64,000 nt of DNA from Ochrobactrum sp. BTU1. GTDB lineage: Bacteria > Pseudomonadota > Alphaproteobacteria > Rhizobiales > Rhizobiaceae. The position numbers were made by a program, and so were the translations under genes. Below are positions 27,895 through 36,194 of the stretch, piece after piece. Each line of letters starts with the position of its first letter. Position 1 is the stretch's first letter. The notes under the pieces were generated by a model. It was not told the origin of the DNA and searched no databases. It saw only the letters and a program-made list of their open reading frames with translations. The DNA is taken from contig CP076354.1 in assembly GCA_018798825.1 (NCBI GenBank), positions 558,001 through 622,000 on the forward strand, given 5' to 3'.

Positions 27895-28245
27895 ATGCGT
27901 CTGACATCGGATTTCTGGGTTTCGGCACTCATACGCAAAGTTCAGGGCGAGGGCGGCTTTGCGTATCTCGCCCGCCGCGGTTCTAAAGAAGCCGGTGCAA
28001 TTTTCATCAAGGTAAGTTCGCGCTTTGGCACATGTGACCTTTATTCACCGGCGCCGCAAACGTCCTATGAGGAAAACACAGACGGAGAGCGCATGTTTCT
28101 GCGCATTCTTCATGATGTCGATGACGTTAAAGCATCAGAACGCATGGATCGAGAGGTCAGATTTGATCCCGATCTTTGGCTTATAGAGCTGGAAGATATT
28201 GCCGATCCTGAGGGCTTTTTCTCAGTCTCGAAAGACGAGCTATAA
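27895..28245 (+). CDS. DUF1491 protein
   Basis: A 116-residue cytoplasmic protein with the DUF1491 pattern: RLTSDFWVSALIRKVQGEGGFAYLARRGSKEAGAIFIKV at the start and REVRFDPDLWLIELEDIADPEGFF at the end. Close behind the peptidoglycan-binding gene (13 nt), so probably the last gene of that operon. Its stop overlaps by 6 nt the 3' end of the opposing DUF2336 gene. Function unknown. Confidence 0.85.
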   Translation: MRLTSDFWVSALIRKVQGEGGFAYLARRGSKEAGAIFIKVSSRFGTCDLYSPAPQTSYEENTDGERMFLRILHDVDDVKASERMDREVRFDPDLWLIELEDIADPEGFFSVSKDEL

Positions 28246-29220
28246 GGTTGAACGCTTCGTTGCGGACTCGTCATCCGTAGCCGTTACCATCTCGCGCAAC
28301 TTGCTGCGAAGCAGTTTGGACATGTCATCTGCCTTCCATCGGCGCACGAGCATGACAGCCTTTTCCTGATCAATTGAACGATAAATCTGAATGAATTCGC
28401 GCAGGCCTTCGCGATCAGCGGCCACCGGCCCAAGCACGGCAGACATGACCATGAAACATTCAGAAGCAGACAAGCCAAGCGCACGCAAGGCGATAGGTAA
28501 ATGTGAGGCGGGCCACTGACCGATAATGTGATCGGCACGCTCAAAAGATACGTCGAGAGAATCAGCCAATGCCGTGCGGAAAATCTGGTCGTCGATCAGA
28601 AGGGCTGTATCGATGAGATGTTCCGGGCTGGATAAGGCACCAGAGTTGAAAAACGATGGCTGATGCGGCAGCTCGCCTTCTGATCTTTCGGCCTCATTGA
28701 TGGTAGGCTGGATTTCAGTCTTATCGGTTCCGAGCCCAGCAAGGTTTTCCTGTAAGGCCAACAGCCTATCAATAACCGGATCGGTGAAGCTGCGTAACAT
28801 GCCCTTCAACAACGCATCGTCGGATTGTCTGCGGGCAATGGCGCGGGCATGAGCAAGGCCGTTCTTGCCGATGATATCGACGAGATCCTCTGACCGTAAC
28901 ACAGGTGAACGCAAAAGAATCGGTGCGGAGATTTCGACAGGTGCGCTTGCGAGCGACAATACGAGGCGTCGTGGCGCGTCTTCAATCTGTGCCAGCGCAG
29001 AAGCCGCTTGCCGCTTGCCGCGCATAGTTGCGCGTTCAAGCAGCGGAAATGCAAGATCTTCAAGTTGGTGGGCATCATGCCGTCCGGGGCGTGTGATTGA
29101 GGCAAACGCAGCTATAGCAGCGCCGAGAAGGTCATCTGCTTTGCTCCCATCAGCTCTCAAATTTGATTGGTTCCGATTGCCTGAAATCTCTTCCAGGACG
29201 CGGAACTGATCGTTTGTCAC
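28240..29220 (-). CDS. DUF2336 protein
   Basis: A 326-residue all-helical cytoplasmic protein (HEAT-like segments such as RHDAHQLEDLAFPLLERATMRGKRQAASALAQ and LILLRSPVLRSEDLVDIIG-type repeats), consistent with DUF2336. No signal or membrane segment. Convergent with the DUF1491 gene. Members of the family are scattered in alphaproteobacteria without an assigned role. Confidence 0.8.
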   Translation of the reverse strand: MTNDQFRVLEEISGNRNQSNLRADGSKADDLLGAAIAAFASITRPGRHDAHQLEDLAFPLLERATMRGKRQAASALAQIEDAPRRLVLSLASAPVEISAPILLRSPVLRSEDLVDIIGKNGLAHARAIARRQSDDALLKGMLRSFTDPVIDRLLALQENLAGLGTDKTEIQPTINEAERSEGELPHQPSFFNSGALSSPEHLIDTALLIDDQIFRTALADSLDVSFERADHIIGQWPASHLPIALRALGLSASECFMVMSAVLGPVAADREGLREFIQIYRSIDQEKAVMLVRRWKADDMSKLLRSKLREMVTATDDESATKRSTL

Positions 29221-29350
29221 GCAAGGTACTCCGGTAGGCTAATACTATTAACGCGGCCTGCCGCATGTCGGCAGACTGGATAATAGGCATGAAGCCTTAG
29301 CAACTCATTAACCGTGAGCAGGAAAGCGTCTGTTTTGCAGGTAGTTAACG

Positions 29351-29453
29351 ACAGCATCTCTCCCGAAAGTGGGGAGCGGTTTAGGGATAAAGACAAGCTT
29401 AAAAACCAAAGCTTACAGCGTTTCGCCTAAATCTGATGGAGCGCGATATGCTT
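29351..29453. repeat. Dispersed repeat, family B variant
   Basis: ACAGCATCTCTCCCGAAAGTG...CGATATGCTTTA. Shares the CCCGAAA(A)GTGGG(A)A/GCGG core with 40073 and 23698. First of three repeats packed in the 421-nt gap 29221-29641. Confidence 0.65.
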
Positions 29454-29553
29454 TAAAGCGCCGTGCGCCCTCGTGGGCACAAAGGCGGCTCTAGCACTCT
29501 ATATTTACGGCATAATTTTACCTTAAACTGATTCAAGTTCAAGGAATGGTGCC
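29454..29553. repeat. Dispersed repeat, family A copy 3 (inverted)
   Basis: Reverse-orientation copy of 14200-14303: AAAGCGCCGTGCGCCCTCG...GGCTCTAG (module 2) followed by ACGGCATAATTTTACCTTAAACTGATTCAAG (module 1). Confidence 0.85.
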
Positions 29554-29555
29554 CT

Positions 29556-29660
29556 ATAACATTTCTAGCAAAAGTGCGAAGCGGTTTTGCGTCGGATAAT
29601 GCGTAAAAACAAATAGTTACAGCGGTTCCAACGATTCTTTCTTAACTGGAACTGCTGTAG
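29556..29660. repeat. Dispersed repeat, family B copy, overlapping a gene end
   Basis: CATTTCTAGCAAAAGTGCGAAGCGG...AACTGGAACTGCTGTAG. The last 19 nt encode, on the minus strand, the C-terminal YSSSS and stop of the DUF1254 gene. Confidence 0.88.
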
Positions 29661-30199
29661 CTCGCTTCATACGGCGCACAGCTCGCTTGCGTGAAGAAGT
29701 TTTGCACTTGTTGACGCCAGCTTGCATCGGGAATGAAACTCCGCAGAACCACTGCGGCTTCGCTTACATCCTGCTCAATAATGATCGAGCGTCCATCATT
29801 CTGCACGCCTTCAGAGCGAAGAGCAGCGATGCCGATCGGGTCAGCGATAATGAGATCAAGCTGTTTGTCGGCCGATACATTGTCGTTGAGGCTATAAAGA
29901 TTGTCACCATTGGGAGCATAGACAGATAGTGACCAGAAGGGCGTGGCGCCTTTCGTCGTGATGTGGACCGGCCCTTCCGACAAATCAAACCGACAGGCAG
30001 CCTGCTCCATCAGCGGGTCCTGATCACTTATCAACCCTGATTTTTCTGATAGAAGGTGGAAGCGGTAGGTATCACCTAAAGCTTCCAGATGCGACCATGC
30101 ATTCTTGCTTGAATAAAGCGGGACAAGCAGCAGGACAGCAATATGAACGATTGCAGCACCGATCAGGCCAAGAAGCAGTAAACGCAGGACTTTAGCCAC
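29642..30199 (-). CDS. DUF1254-type membrane-anchored protein
   Basis: A 185-residue protein: N-terminal membrane helix (VLRLLLLGLIGAAIVHIAVLLLVPL) then a periplasmic domain with TPFWSLSVYAPNGDNLYSLNDN, typical of DUF1254. GTG 30199 is chosen for the GGAGG six bases upstream; it overlaps the DUF1214 gene end by 8 nt. In many bacteria DUF1254 and DUF1214 occur fused; here they are separate genes in order DUF1214-DUF1254. The final YSSSS comes from a repeat copy. Function unknown. Confidence 0.75.
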   Translation of the reverse strand: MAKVLRLLLLGLIGAAIVHIAVLLLVPLYSSKNAWSHLEALGDTYRFHLLSEKSGLISDQDPLMEQAACRFDLSEGPVHITTKGATPFWSLSVYAPNGDNLYSLNDNVSADKQLDLIIADPIGIAALRSEGVQNDGRSIIIEQDVSEAAVVLRSFIPDASWRQQVQNFFTQASCAPYEASYSSSS

Positions 30200-30788
30200 G
30201 ACATGCCTCCAGATTTGCGACCGGTACAATACGGGGCATGACGAGATCGACGAGGCCGGAAGAGCTTGCAGCCGGCGTGTCGTAAAGCGTCATCACCAGA
30301 ACGAAGCTGCCGCTACCTTCAACAGGAAGCCAATTGTCCGGGCTTGCATTCGCACCAACCGTAACCTGCACGCGCCCGTCATTGTCATAGAGCATCTCAC
30401 GCGAATGCAGCGCTGTCTGAAGACCTTCGCGAGGAACAATAGGCTCCAGATTGGTGTTGGCTGGATAAAGCGTCCAGAACCGCGTTGATGGTGTAAGGCC
30501 GGTCAAACGATAACTGCACCCACGACGCAGCTCCCTGCCATTGCTGTCACGGCGCGCATAGAAGGGGAGGCCTTCTGCTGTGCCGATAGCGAGGTAGGCT
30601 TTGCGGGCAGCACGCGCTTTTGAATAAGGATCGGCGTCGGTCGTGCCGGAAGCCGGGTAAGCACTCCATGCACCCAACTGCAATTCACCAAACCCATCGA
30701 AATTGTCGAGGGTGTAATCTGTTACCCAGATGCCCCCACCAAGCGAGATGACCAGAACCACCAGAACTTTAAGAATAGTCTTCAGCAT
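30192..30788 (-). CDS. DUF1214-type membrane-anchored protein
   Basis: A 198-residue protein with an N-terminal helix (ILKVLVVLVISLGGGIWVTDYTL) and a periplasmic DUF1214 domain (YLAIGTAEGLPFYARRDSNGRELRRGCSYRLTGLTPSTRFWTLYPANTNLEP; NWLPVEGSGSFVLVMTLYDTP). Starts 7 nt after the penicillin-binding protein stop, so it is in that operon and may act at the wall; this is inference. Confidence 0.8.
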   Translation of the reverse strand: MLKTILKVLVVLVISLGGGIWVTDYTLDNFDGFGELQLGAWSAYPASGTTDADPYSKARAARKAYLAIGTAEGLPFYARRDSNGRELRRGCSYRLTGLTPSTRFWTLYPANTNLEPIVPREGLQTALHSREMLYDNDGRVQVTVGANASPDNWLPVEGSGSFVLVMTLYDTPAASSSGLVDLVMPRIVPVANLEACRG

Positions 30789-30795
30789 AAGGCGC

Positions 30796-32955
30796 TCAGA
30801 GTACCGATACTTTCGAGCGCCCGGCAAGTGCAGGCACAGGTGGCGCGTTGCGAATCTTGTCGTTGAGTTCCTTGAGCGCCTTCGTGGCGACAGGTGACAG
30901 AACGCGCGGTGGTGCCGACATCATCTCTTCCGGCTTTCCGGTTGCAGCAACCTTTGGCTCAGCCGTCTTGGCCGGTGCAGGGAAGGCGGGGGTGATGCCT
31001 GGAATTGGCCTTAGCTCGATATTCTGATGGGCATAATTCATCATTCGCTGCCAGGCCATGGCAGGCAGCACACCGCCGGTCAGATCCTTCATCGGCGTGA
31101 AATTATCATTGCCGAACCAGACCGCGGCGGTGAAATTGCCGGTAAATCCTACAAACCAGGCGTCACGATAATTCTGTGTCGTGCCGGTCTTTCCGCCAAC
31201 GCGCGTCATTGGAAGTGCTGCCCGGCGGGCTGTGCCGCGTTCAGGCACCTGCACCAGCATCGAATTCATTTCGAAAGCCGCTTTCTCGGACAATGCCCGA
31301 TGTGGTTTGGGCGCATCGCGAGAGAAGTCCCAGAGAACTTTGCCTTCCGAAGAGACGATCTGCGTGAAGGCATGACGATTGCCAGCCATGCCACCATTCG
31401 GGAAGACATTGAAGCCTGTCGCCTGATCCATCACGGTCATTTCGGACGTACCAAGCACCATGGTCTTGTGTGAGGAAATGGGTGATTCCACACCCATTGC
31501 CTTGGTGAGCGCCACAATCGGCGCGGTCGTCAGATGATCGCGCGCCAGCCGAACCGGCACGGAATTCAACGAGCGCACGAGCGCGGTTGTCAGGTCCACG
31601 CGACCGGCAAAGCTGCGGCCATAATTGCGTGGTGACCAATTGCCCCAGCTGATTGACGCGTCGGAAACGATGGTGTTCGGCGTCATGCCTTTCTCCATCG
31701 CAGCTGCATAAACATATGGCTTGAAGGATGATCCAGCCTGCCGCAGCGCCTTTGTTGCACGGTTAAACTGACTTTCGCCGTAGTCGCGTCCGCCGACTAG
31801 CGCACGCACCGAGCCGTCATTGGCGATGACGACTGTTGCAGCTTCGGAAACCTTATAATCCTTACCGTACTGGCGCAGATGGAATTCGAGCGATTCTTCT
31901 GCTGCCTTCTGGATATTACGGTCGAGCGTAGTCCGCACCGTCAAGGTGTGTTGCGGCACGTTGCCCGCGATTTTCTTCACCTCTTCAAAGGCCCAGTCGA
32001 GGAAATAGTCCGGACTTTCATTTTTGGCGCGGTCGATGACGCTGGCCGGGTTGCGGCGTGCAACTGCCACCTGTCCGTCGCTCATGAAACCGCTTTCCAC
32101 CATGTTCGAAAGAACGACATTTGCGCGAGCGCGGGCGGCAGGAAGATTGACATGAGGCGCGAACTTCGCTGGCGCTTTGAACAGACCTGCCAGCATGGCA
32201 GCTTCGGCGAGACTTACATCCTTGATGTTTTTACCAAAGTAAAACTCGGATGCGGCTGCGATGCCGAAGGTGCCGCCGCCCATATAGGCGCGGTCGAGAT
32301 AAAGCTGGAGTATCTCTTTCTTGCTCAGATTGCTTTCAAGCCAGATTGCAAGGAAAGCCTCCTTGATCTTGCGTTCGATCGTGCGCTCATTGGAAAGAAA
32401 CAGATTTTTGGCAAGCTGCTGTGTGAGAGTAGAGCCGCCTTGAACCACACCATTCGCGCGCAGGTTCTGGCTCAGCGCACGGCTCAACCCCCAGAAATCA
32501 ATGCCGTAATGATCGAAAAAGCGACGGTCTTCGGTGCCAAGCACAGCTTTGAGGACGTGGTCTGGCAATTCATCAATCGGCACAGCCTGCCGGTGCAGGA
32601 TGCCGCGCTGGCCGATTTCGTTACCGTAACGGTCGAGGAATGTGACGGCATAATCATCCTGCGCGCGCCAGTCCTTCTTGGTTTCCTCAAAGGCAGGCAG
32701 CGCGAGCGCGAGCATGACGACAGAGCCGATCACGCCCAGCGTAAAACCTTCATCGAGAACCTCGACGACGAGACGACGGAACCCGCGCACCCGGAAACGC
32801 CGGGAGAAAATAGTGATGTTTTCCCACCATTCACGGGCATAAAAACGCAGATTGTAGAGGCCGGAGTCAATCCAGGCGTCAAGACCGATGAGCCGCGAAA
32901 CCCGGAAGGGCTTGCGCTTTTTCTTGTCAGTATCTTCATCGGCCGTTTTACGCAT
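30796..32955 (-). CDS. Class A penicillin-binding protein (PBP1A type)
   Basis: A 719-residue bifunctional peptidoglycan synthase. A basic cytoplasmic N-terminus leads to a membrane helix at about residues 71-89. The glycosyltransferase domain (GT51) has catalytic Glu142 in GTEDRRFFDHYGIDFWG and VQGGSTLTQQLAKNLFLS. The transpeptidase domain has SSFK (nucleophile Ser), SLN and KTGTTQN. A Pro/Ala/Lys tail follows. MRKTADED at 32955 is taken as start; an in-frame ATG at 33009 exists. Heads a three-gene operon with DUF1214 and DUF1254 genes. Divergent from the GTA cluster. Confidence 0.92.
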   Translation of the reverse strand: MRKTADEDTDKKKRKPFRVSRLIGLDAWIDSGLYNLRFYAREWWENITIFSRRFRVRGFRRLVVEVLDEGFTLGVIGSVVMLALALPAFEETKKDWRAQDDYAVTFLDRYGNEIGQRGILHRQAVPIDELPDHVLKAVLGTEDRRFFDHYGIDFWGLSRALSQNLRANGVVQGGSTLTQQLAKNLFLSNERTIERKIKEAFLAIWLESNLSKKEILQLYLDRAYMGGGTFGIAAASEFYFGKNIKDVSLAEAAMLAGLFKAPAKFAPHVNLPAARARANVVLSNMVESGFMSDGQVAVARRNPASVIDRAKNESPDYFLDWAFEEVKKIAGNVPQHTLTVRTTLDRNIQKAAEESLEFHLRQYGKDYKVSEAATVVIANDGSVRALVGGRDYGESQFNRATKALRQAGSSFKPYVYAAAMEKGMTPNTIVSDASISWGNWSPRNYGRSFAGRVDLTTALVRSLNSVPVRLARDHLTTAPIVALTKAMGVESPISSHKTMVLGTSEMTVMDQATGFNVFPNGGMAGNRHAFTQIVSSEGKVLWDFSRDAPKPHRALSEKAAFEMNSMLVQVPERGTARRAALPMTRVGGKTGTTQNYRDAWFVGFTGNFTAAVWFGNDNFTPMKDLTGGVLPAMAWQRMMNYAHQNIELRPIPGITPAFPAPAKTAEPKVAATGKPEEMMSAPPRVLSPVATKALKELNDKIRNAPPVPALAGRSKVSVL

Positions 32956-33100
32956 GAACTCTACTTTATAGCCGTTAAAGTTGTGAGACGAGCGAAACCT
33001 ACCCGTCAATCATATCAGATTAATAAGCTATAACTCACGTAAATTAGTAAACAGATATCATAAAAAGATCAGGAAAATAATCATTGATAGGAAAATAGTC

Positions 33101-33130
33101 CTTGACGGCGTAACGGTCATTTGCTAGCTA
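33101..33130 (+). promoter_or_regulatory. Candidate promoter of the small RNA / GTA leader
   Basis: CTTGAC (33101-33106), a 17-nt spacer, and CTAGCTA (33124-33130). The CTTGAC -35 with an A/T-rich -10 fits the alphaproteobacterial housekeeping pattern. It directs transcription into the hairpin region 33137-33235 and then the GTA genes. Confidence 0.55.
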
Positions 33131-33136
33131 TTAGAT

Positions 33137-33235
33137 ACAGTCAGAAAAGTGTGACTGGTGCCGAAGAAGCCTCGATACCCCCGGCTTTTATCGGCAATGC
33201 AAACCCCCGGAAGCGTCATGCTTTCGGGGTTTTGC
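33137..33235 (+). ncRNA. Candidate structured small RNA or GTA leader RNA
   Basis: About 100 nt with three consecutive hairpins: CAGTCA/TGACTG (33138-33157, 8-nt loop); TGCCGAAGAAGCC pairing with GGCTTTTATCGGCA (33159-33196, one bulge); and a 16-bp terminator-like stem with one mismatch and one wobble (33199-33214 with 33220-33235). The last stem ends in TTTTGC rather than a long T run. No ORF with a ribosome binding site lies inside. It could be a free small RNA, or an attenuator for the GTA operon starting 30 nt further on. No known family recognised. Confidence 0.5.
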
Positions 33236-33265
33236 ATGAAAAGGGGAGTTTGACGGATAAGGCCG

Positions 33266-33775
33266 TTGAAAACGCGAAAAATTGACGAGTGCCGCGAGGC
33301 AAGAGTCAGGCTGGCTTTTTGCCTGCAAATGAAACACGACGTTGCCGTCACCGAAATCGCAAAGGTGATGGGATGTTCCGAGAGGCAATATCTTCACTGG
33401 TTGAAGCGCTTTGGTCTGAATGAGCAGGTGCAAATCAAATCGTCCAGCACCGAAAATGCTCTGCAACGATTGCGGACTGAGCTCAACAAACTGATCGATG
33501 GGGAGGAGCTGCCAGACAAAAACAAGGCAGAAGCCCTCATGGCTCTGGCGAAAGCCGTGAAGACGGTTGGTGAGCTTGCAGTTGAGACGGGGGCGTCGGA
33601 AGTGGACGGTGGTGCTTTGGCACCAAGCCTTCATGAAGCCAGACAGGCTCTGGCTCGCATAGACAGGAGAATCGACGAACTTGCAAAAAGGCGCGCGCAG
33701 GAAATCTTGGGGCGCGGACTTGACGCGAAATCAGATCATGACAGCGGAAAGCGAATGGCTGCTCAAGGCGCGTGA
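33266..33775 (+). CDS. GTA gp1-like protein, probable small terminase
   Basis: A 169-residue protein. Residues 20-50 form a helix-turn-helix (MKHDVAVTEIAKVMGCSERQYLHWLKRFG) and the rest is helical with a coiled-coil-like Ala/Arg/Leu-rich end (SLHEARQALARIDRRIDELAKRR). Position directly before and overlapping (38 nt) the large terminase makes it the likely DNA-binding small terminase. It starts at TTG with AAGG close upstream, so the start is uncertain. It would recognise DNA for headful packaging; GTAs do so with little specificity. Confidence 0.7.
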   Translation: MKTRKIDECREARVRLAFCLQMKHDVAVTEIAKVMGCSERQYLHWLKRFGLNEQVQIKSSSTENALQRLRTELNKLIDGEELPDKNKAEALMALAKAVKTVGELAVETGASEVDGGALAPSLHEARQALARIDRRIDELAKRRAQEILGRGLDAKSDHDSGKRMAAQGA

Positions 33776-34973
33776 TGCGCAATTGCCGCCGCCCGCTGGT
33801 TGGCGAACCTGGCTTATTCTGGGTGGTCGCGGCTCTGGCAAAACGCGTGCTGGTGCTGAATGGGTGTCTGGCATGGCACTGGGCTTGGCACCTTTTGCAG
33901 CAAAGGCTTGTGGGCACATCGCGCTGGTCGGTGAAACTTTTGCCGATGCGCGCGAGGTGATGGTGGATGGTCCTTCCGGCATATTGTCGGTCTCCCGGCT
34001 TTCGCGACCGCGATATGAAGCAACGCGTAAGCGACTTCTGTGGGACAATGGTGCGGTGGCATCGCTTTATTCATCCGAAGATCCGGATGGTTTACGCGGA
34101 CCGCAATTTGATGCTGCATGGTGTGATGAGCTGGCGAAATGGAAGAACCCGCAAGCCACATGGGACATGTTGCAATTTGGCCTGCGTCTGGGCGATTTCC
34201 CGCGTCAGGTTGTGACGACGACACCGAGGCCCGTGCCTTTGTTGAAGGCATTGATCAGCGATGCTTCAGTTTCGATGACGCATATGCGGACATCTGAAAA
34301 CGCAGCCAATCTGGCGAATGGTTTCATTGAGACGATTAACCAGCGATATGCCGGAACGAGGCTTGGACGGCAGGAACTCGATGGCGATTTGATTGAAGAA
34401 CGCGCAGGCGCCTTGTGGTCGCGCGAGCGGATAGAACAGTGCTTTGAGGTTCAGGCACCGGAACTTATCCGCATTCTGGTGGCGATCGACCCTCCTGCTT
34501 CTTCGGGTAAGTCGTCCGATGCCTGCGGAATTGTTGTTGCAGGTATCGATGAAAATGGTTTTGCGCATGTGCTTGCCGATGAAACCATGAACATCGCCAA
34601 GCCACATCAATGGGCGCGGCGGGCGATTGCGCTTTATCATTCCTTTGAAGCGGATGCGGTTCTGGCTGAGGTTAATCAGGGTGGCGAAATGGTTGCAGCC
34701 GTGCTTGCGGCGGAAGATGCGACGGTGCCGGTTCTGATGCGGCGTGCCTCGCGCGGCAAGTGGCTGCGCGCCGAGCCGGTGGCAGCCCTTTATGAACAGG
34801 GGCGTGTTCGCCATACCGGGCGTTTCGCAGCACTTGAAGACGAAATGTGTGACTTTGCGCCGGAAGGGCTCTCGAACGGACGCTCGCCGGATCGCCTCGA
34901 TGCACTCGTTTGGGCACTGACCGAACTCATGCTGGGTGGCGAACGAAAGCCACGTATCCGGCGCTTCGGGTAA
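33738..34973 (+). CDS. GTA gp2: large terminase (packaging ATPase/nuclease)
   Basis: A 411-residue packaging motor. ATPase domain: Walker A GGRGSGKT at residues 29-36 and Walker B ending Asp130-Glu131 (FDAAWCDELAKW); TTTPRP is the coupling region. Nuclease domain: VAIDPPASSGKSSDACGIV and the late SPDRLDALVWAL supply the metal-binding acids. Both domains look intact, so it should be functional. ATG 33738 lies inside the gp1 gene. Confidence 0.92.
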   Translation: MTAESEWLLKARDAQLPPPAGWRTWLILGGRGSGKTRAGAEWVSGMALGLAPFAAKACGHIALVGETFADAREVMVDGPSGILSVSRLSRPRYEATRKRLLWDNGAVASLYSSEDPDGLRGPQFDAAWCDELAKWKNPQATWDMLQFGLRLGDFPRQVVTTTPRPVPLLKALISDASVSMTHMRTSENAANLANGFIETINQRYAGTRLGRQELDGDLIEERAGALWSRERIEQCFEVQAPELIRILVAIDPPASSGKSSDACGIVVAGIDENGFAHVLADETMNIAKPHQWARRAIALYHSFEADAVLAEVNQGGEMVAAVLAAEDATVPVLMRRASRGKWLRAEPVAALYEQGRVRHTGRFAALEDEMCDFAPEGLSNGRSPDRLDALVWALTELMLGGERKPRIRRFG

Positions 34974-35000
34974 AATTTAACTTTATTGGAGAGCCGATAT

Positions 35001-36194
35001 ATGGCGTGGAACTGGCCGTGGCGCAAAGTTGCCGCGAATGCCCCTTCGTATTCTGAAGCGGGACGAGAGAGAAAAAGCGCAAATGGCTTCGTGGCGCTGC
35101 ATATGGAGCGCGGCGCTTCGTGGATTGCGCGGAATTATACGTCGCTCGCTCGTGAGGGCTTCATGCGCAATCCGGTCGCGCATCGCTGCGTGCGGCTGAT
35201 CGCGGAAGCGGCCAGCAATGTGCCGTGGCTGCTCTATGAAGGCACGACCGAACATGAGGTGCATCCGCTGCTCGACCTCATCGCGACACCGCAATGCGGG
35301 CTTGATGGTAGCAGTTTCTTCGAGCGGCTTTATGGGCATTTGCTGATTTCGGGCAATGCATATGTCGAGCGGGTTGATCTGCCGAGCGGTAGAAGTGAGT
35401 TGCATCTTTTGCGGCCTGAAAGGGTGACGCTGGAAACATCAAGTGACGGCTGGCCGCAATCGCTGGTCTATCGCTCGGCCAATACGAGCCGCATTGTTTC
35501 ACTTGCGGGCGCTGCATCTGTTGGCCTGCATCTGAAGCTTTTTCATCCGCTGGATGACCATTACGGATTTCCGCCGCTTGAAGCAGCTCTGATGGCGCTT
35601 GATCTGCACAATGCGGCAGGTGCCTGGAACAAAGCACTGCTTGATAATTCAGCACGCCCCTCCGGTGCGCTGGTCTATGCTCCTAAAGATGGTGGTAACC
35701 TGACGGAAGAGCAGTTTGATCGCCTGAAAACCGAACTTGAGGAGGGCTACACCGGAGCATCTGCTGCGGGGCGGCCGCTGCTTCTTGAAGGTGGGCTCGA
35801 CTGGAAGGCTATGGGTTACAGCCCACAGGATATGGATTTCATCGAAGCGAAAAACGGCGCGGCTCGCGACATCGCTTTGGCTTTTGGCGTGCCGCCGATG
35901 CTGCTCGGCATTCCGGGTGACAACACTTATGCCAATTATGCCGAAGCCAACCGCGCATTTTATCGTCTGACTGTGCTGCCGCTGATTAACCGTACCGCCA
36001 AGGCTTTGGAGTGCTGGCTCGGTCCATTGTTTGGTGACGATCTCAGACTTGAGCACGATACTGACCGCATCGAAGGTCTGTCGCTGGAGCGGGAATCGCT
36101 CTGGCGGCGCGTGTCGGAAGCCTCATTTCTGAGTGATGACGAAAAACGCGATGCGGTTGGCTATCAGCCGCGTGCGGAAAGGAGAGTTTCATGA
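35001..36194 (+). CDS. GTA gp3: HK97-family portal protein
   Basis: A 397-residue portal subunit forming the dodecameric DNA entry ring. Family features: NPVAHRCVRLIAEAASNVPWLLYEG near the start, GNAYVERVDL, HPLDDHYGFPPLEAALMALDLHNAAGAWNKALLDN, and DIALAFGVPPMLLGIPGDNTYANYAEANRAFYRLTVLP. ATG 35001 follows GGAGAG. Overlaps the next gene by ATGA. Confidence 0.92.
   Translation: MAWNWPWRKVAANAPSYSEAGRERKSANGFVALHMERGASWIARNYTSLAREGFMRNPVAHRCVRLIAEAASNVPWLLYEGTTEHEVHPLLDLIATPQCGLDGSSFFERLYGHLLISGNAYVERVDLPSGRSELHLLRPERVTLETSSDGWPQSLVYRSANTSRIVSLAGAASVGLHLKLFHPLDDHYGFPPLEAALMALDLHNAAGAWNKALLDNSARPSGALVYAPKDGGNLTEEQFDRLKTELEEGYTGASAAGRPLLLEGGLDWKAMGYSPQDMDFIEAKNGAARDIALAFGVPPMLLGIPGDNTYANYAEANRAFYRLTVLPLINRTAKALECWLGPLFGDDLRLEHDTDRIEGLSLERESLWRRVSEASFLSDDEKRDAVGYQPRAERRVS

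Noticed and set aside
31879..33033. Long plus-strand open frame (384 codons) opposite the penicillin-binding protein
   Set aside because: It is an antisense shadow of a gene with all GT51 and transpeptidase motifs; no ribosome binding site and no recognisable domain.
33199..33235. Phage attachment site or tRNA 3' end
   Set aside because: The sequence is a simple inverted repeat with no tRNA fold nearby and no second copy at the far end of the cluster.
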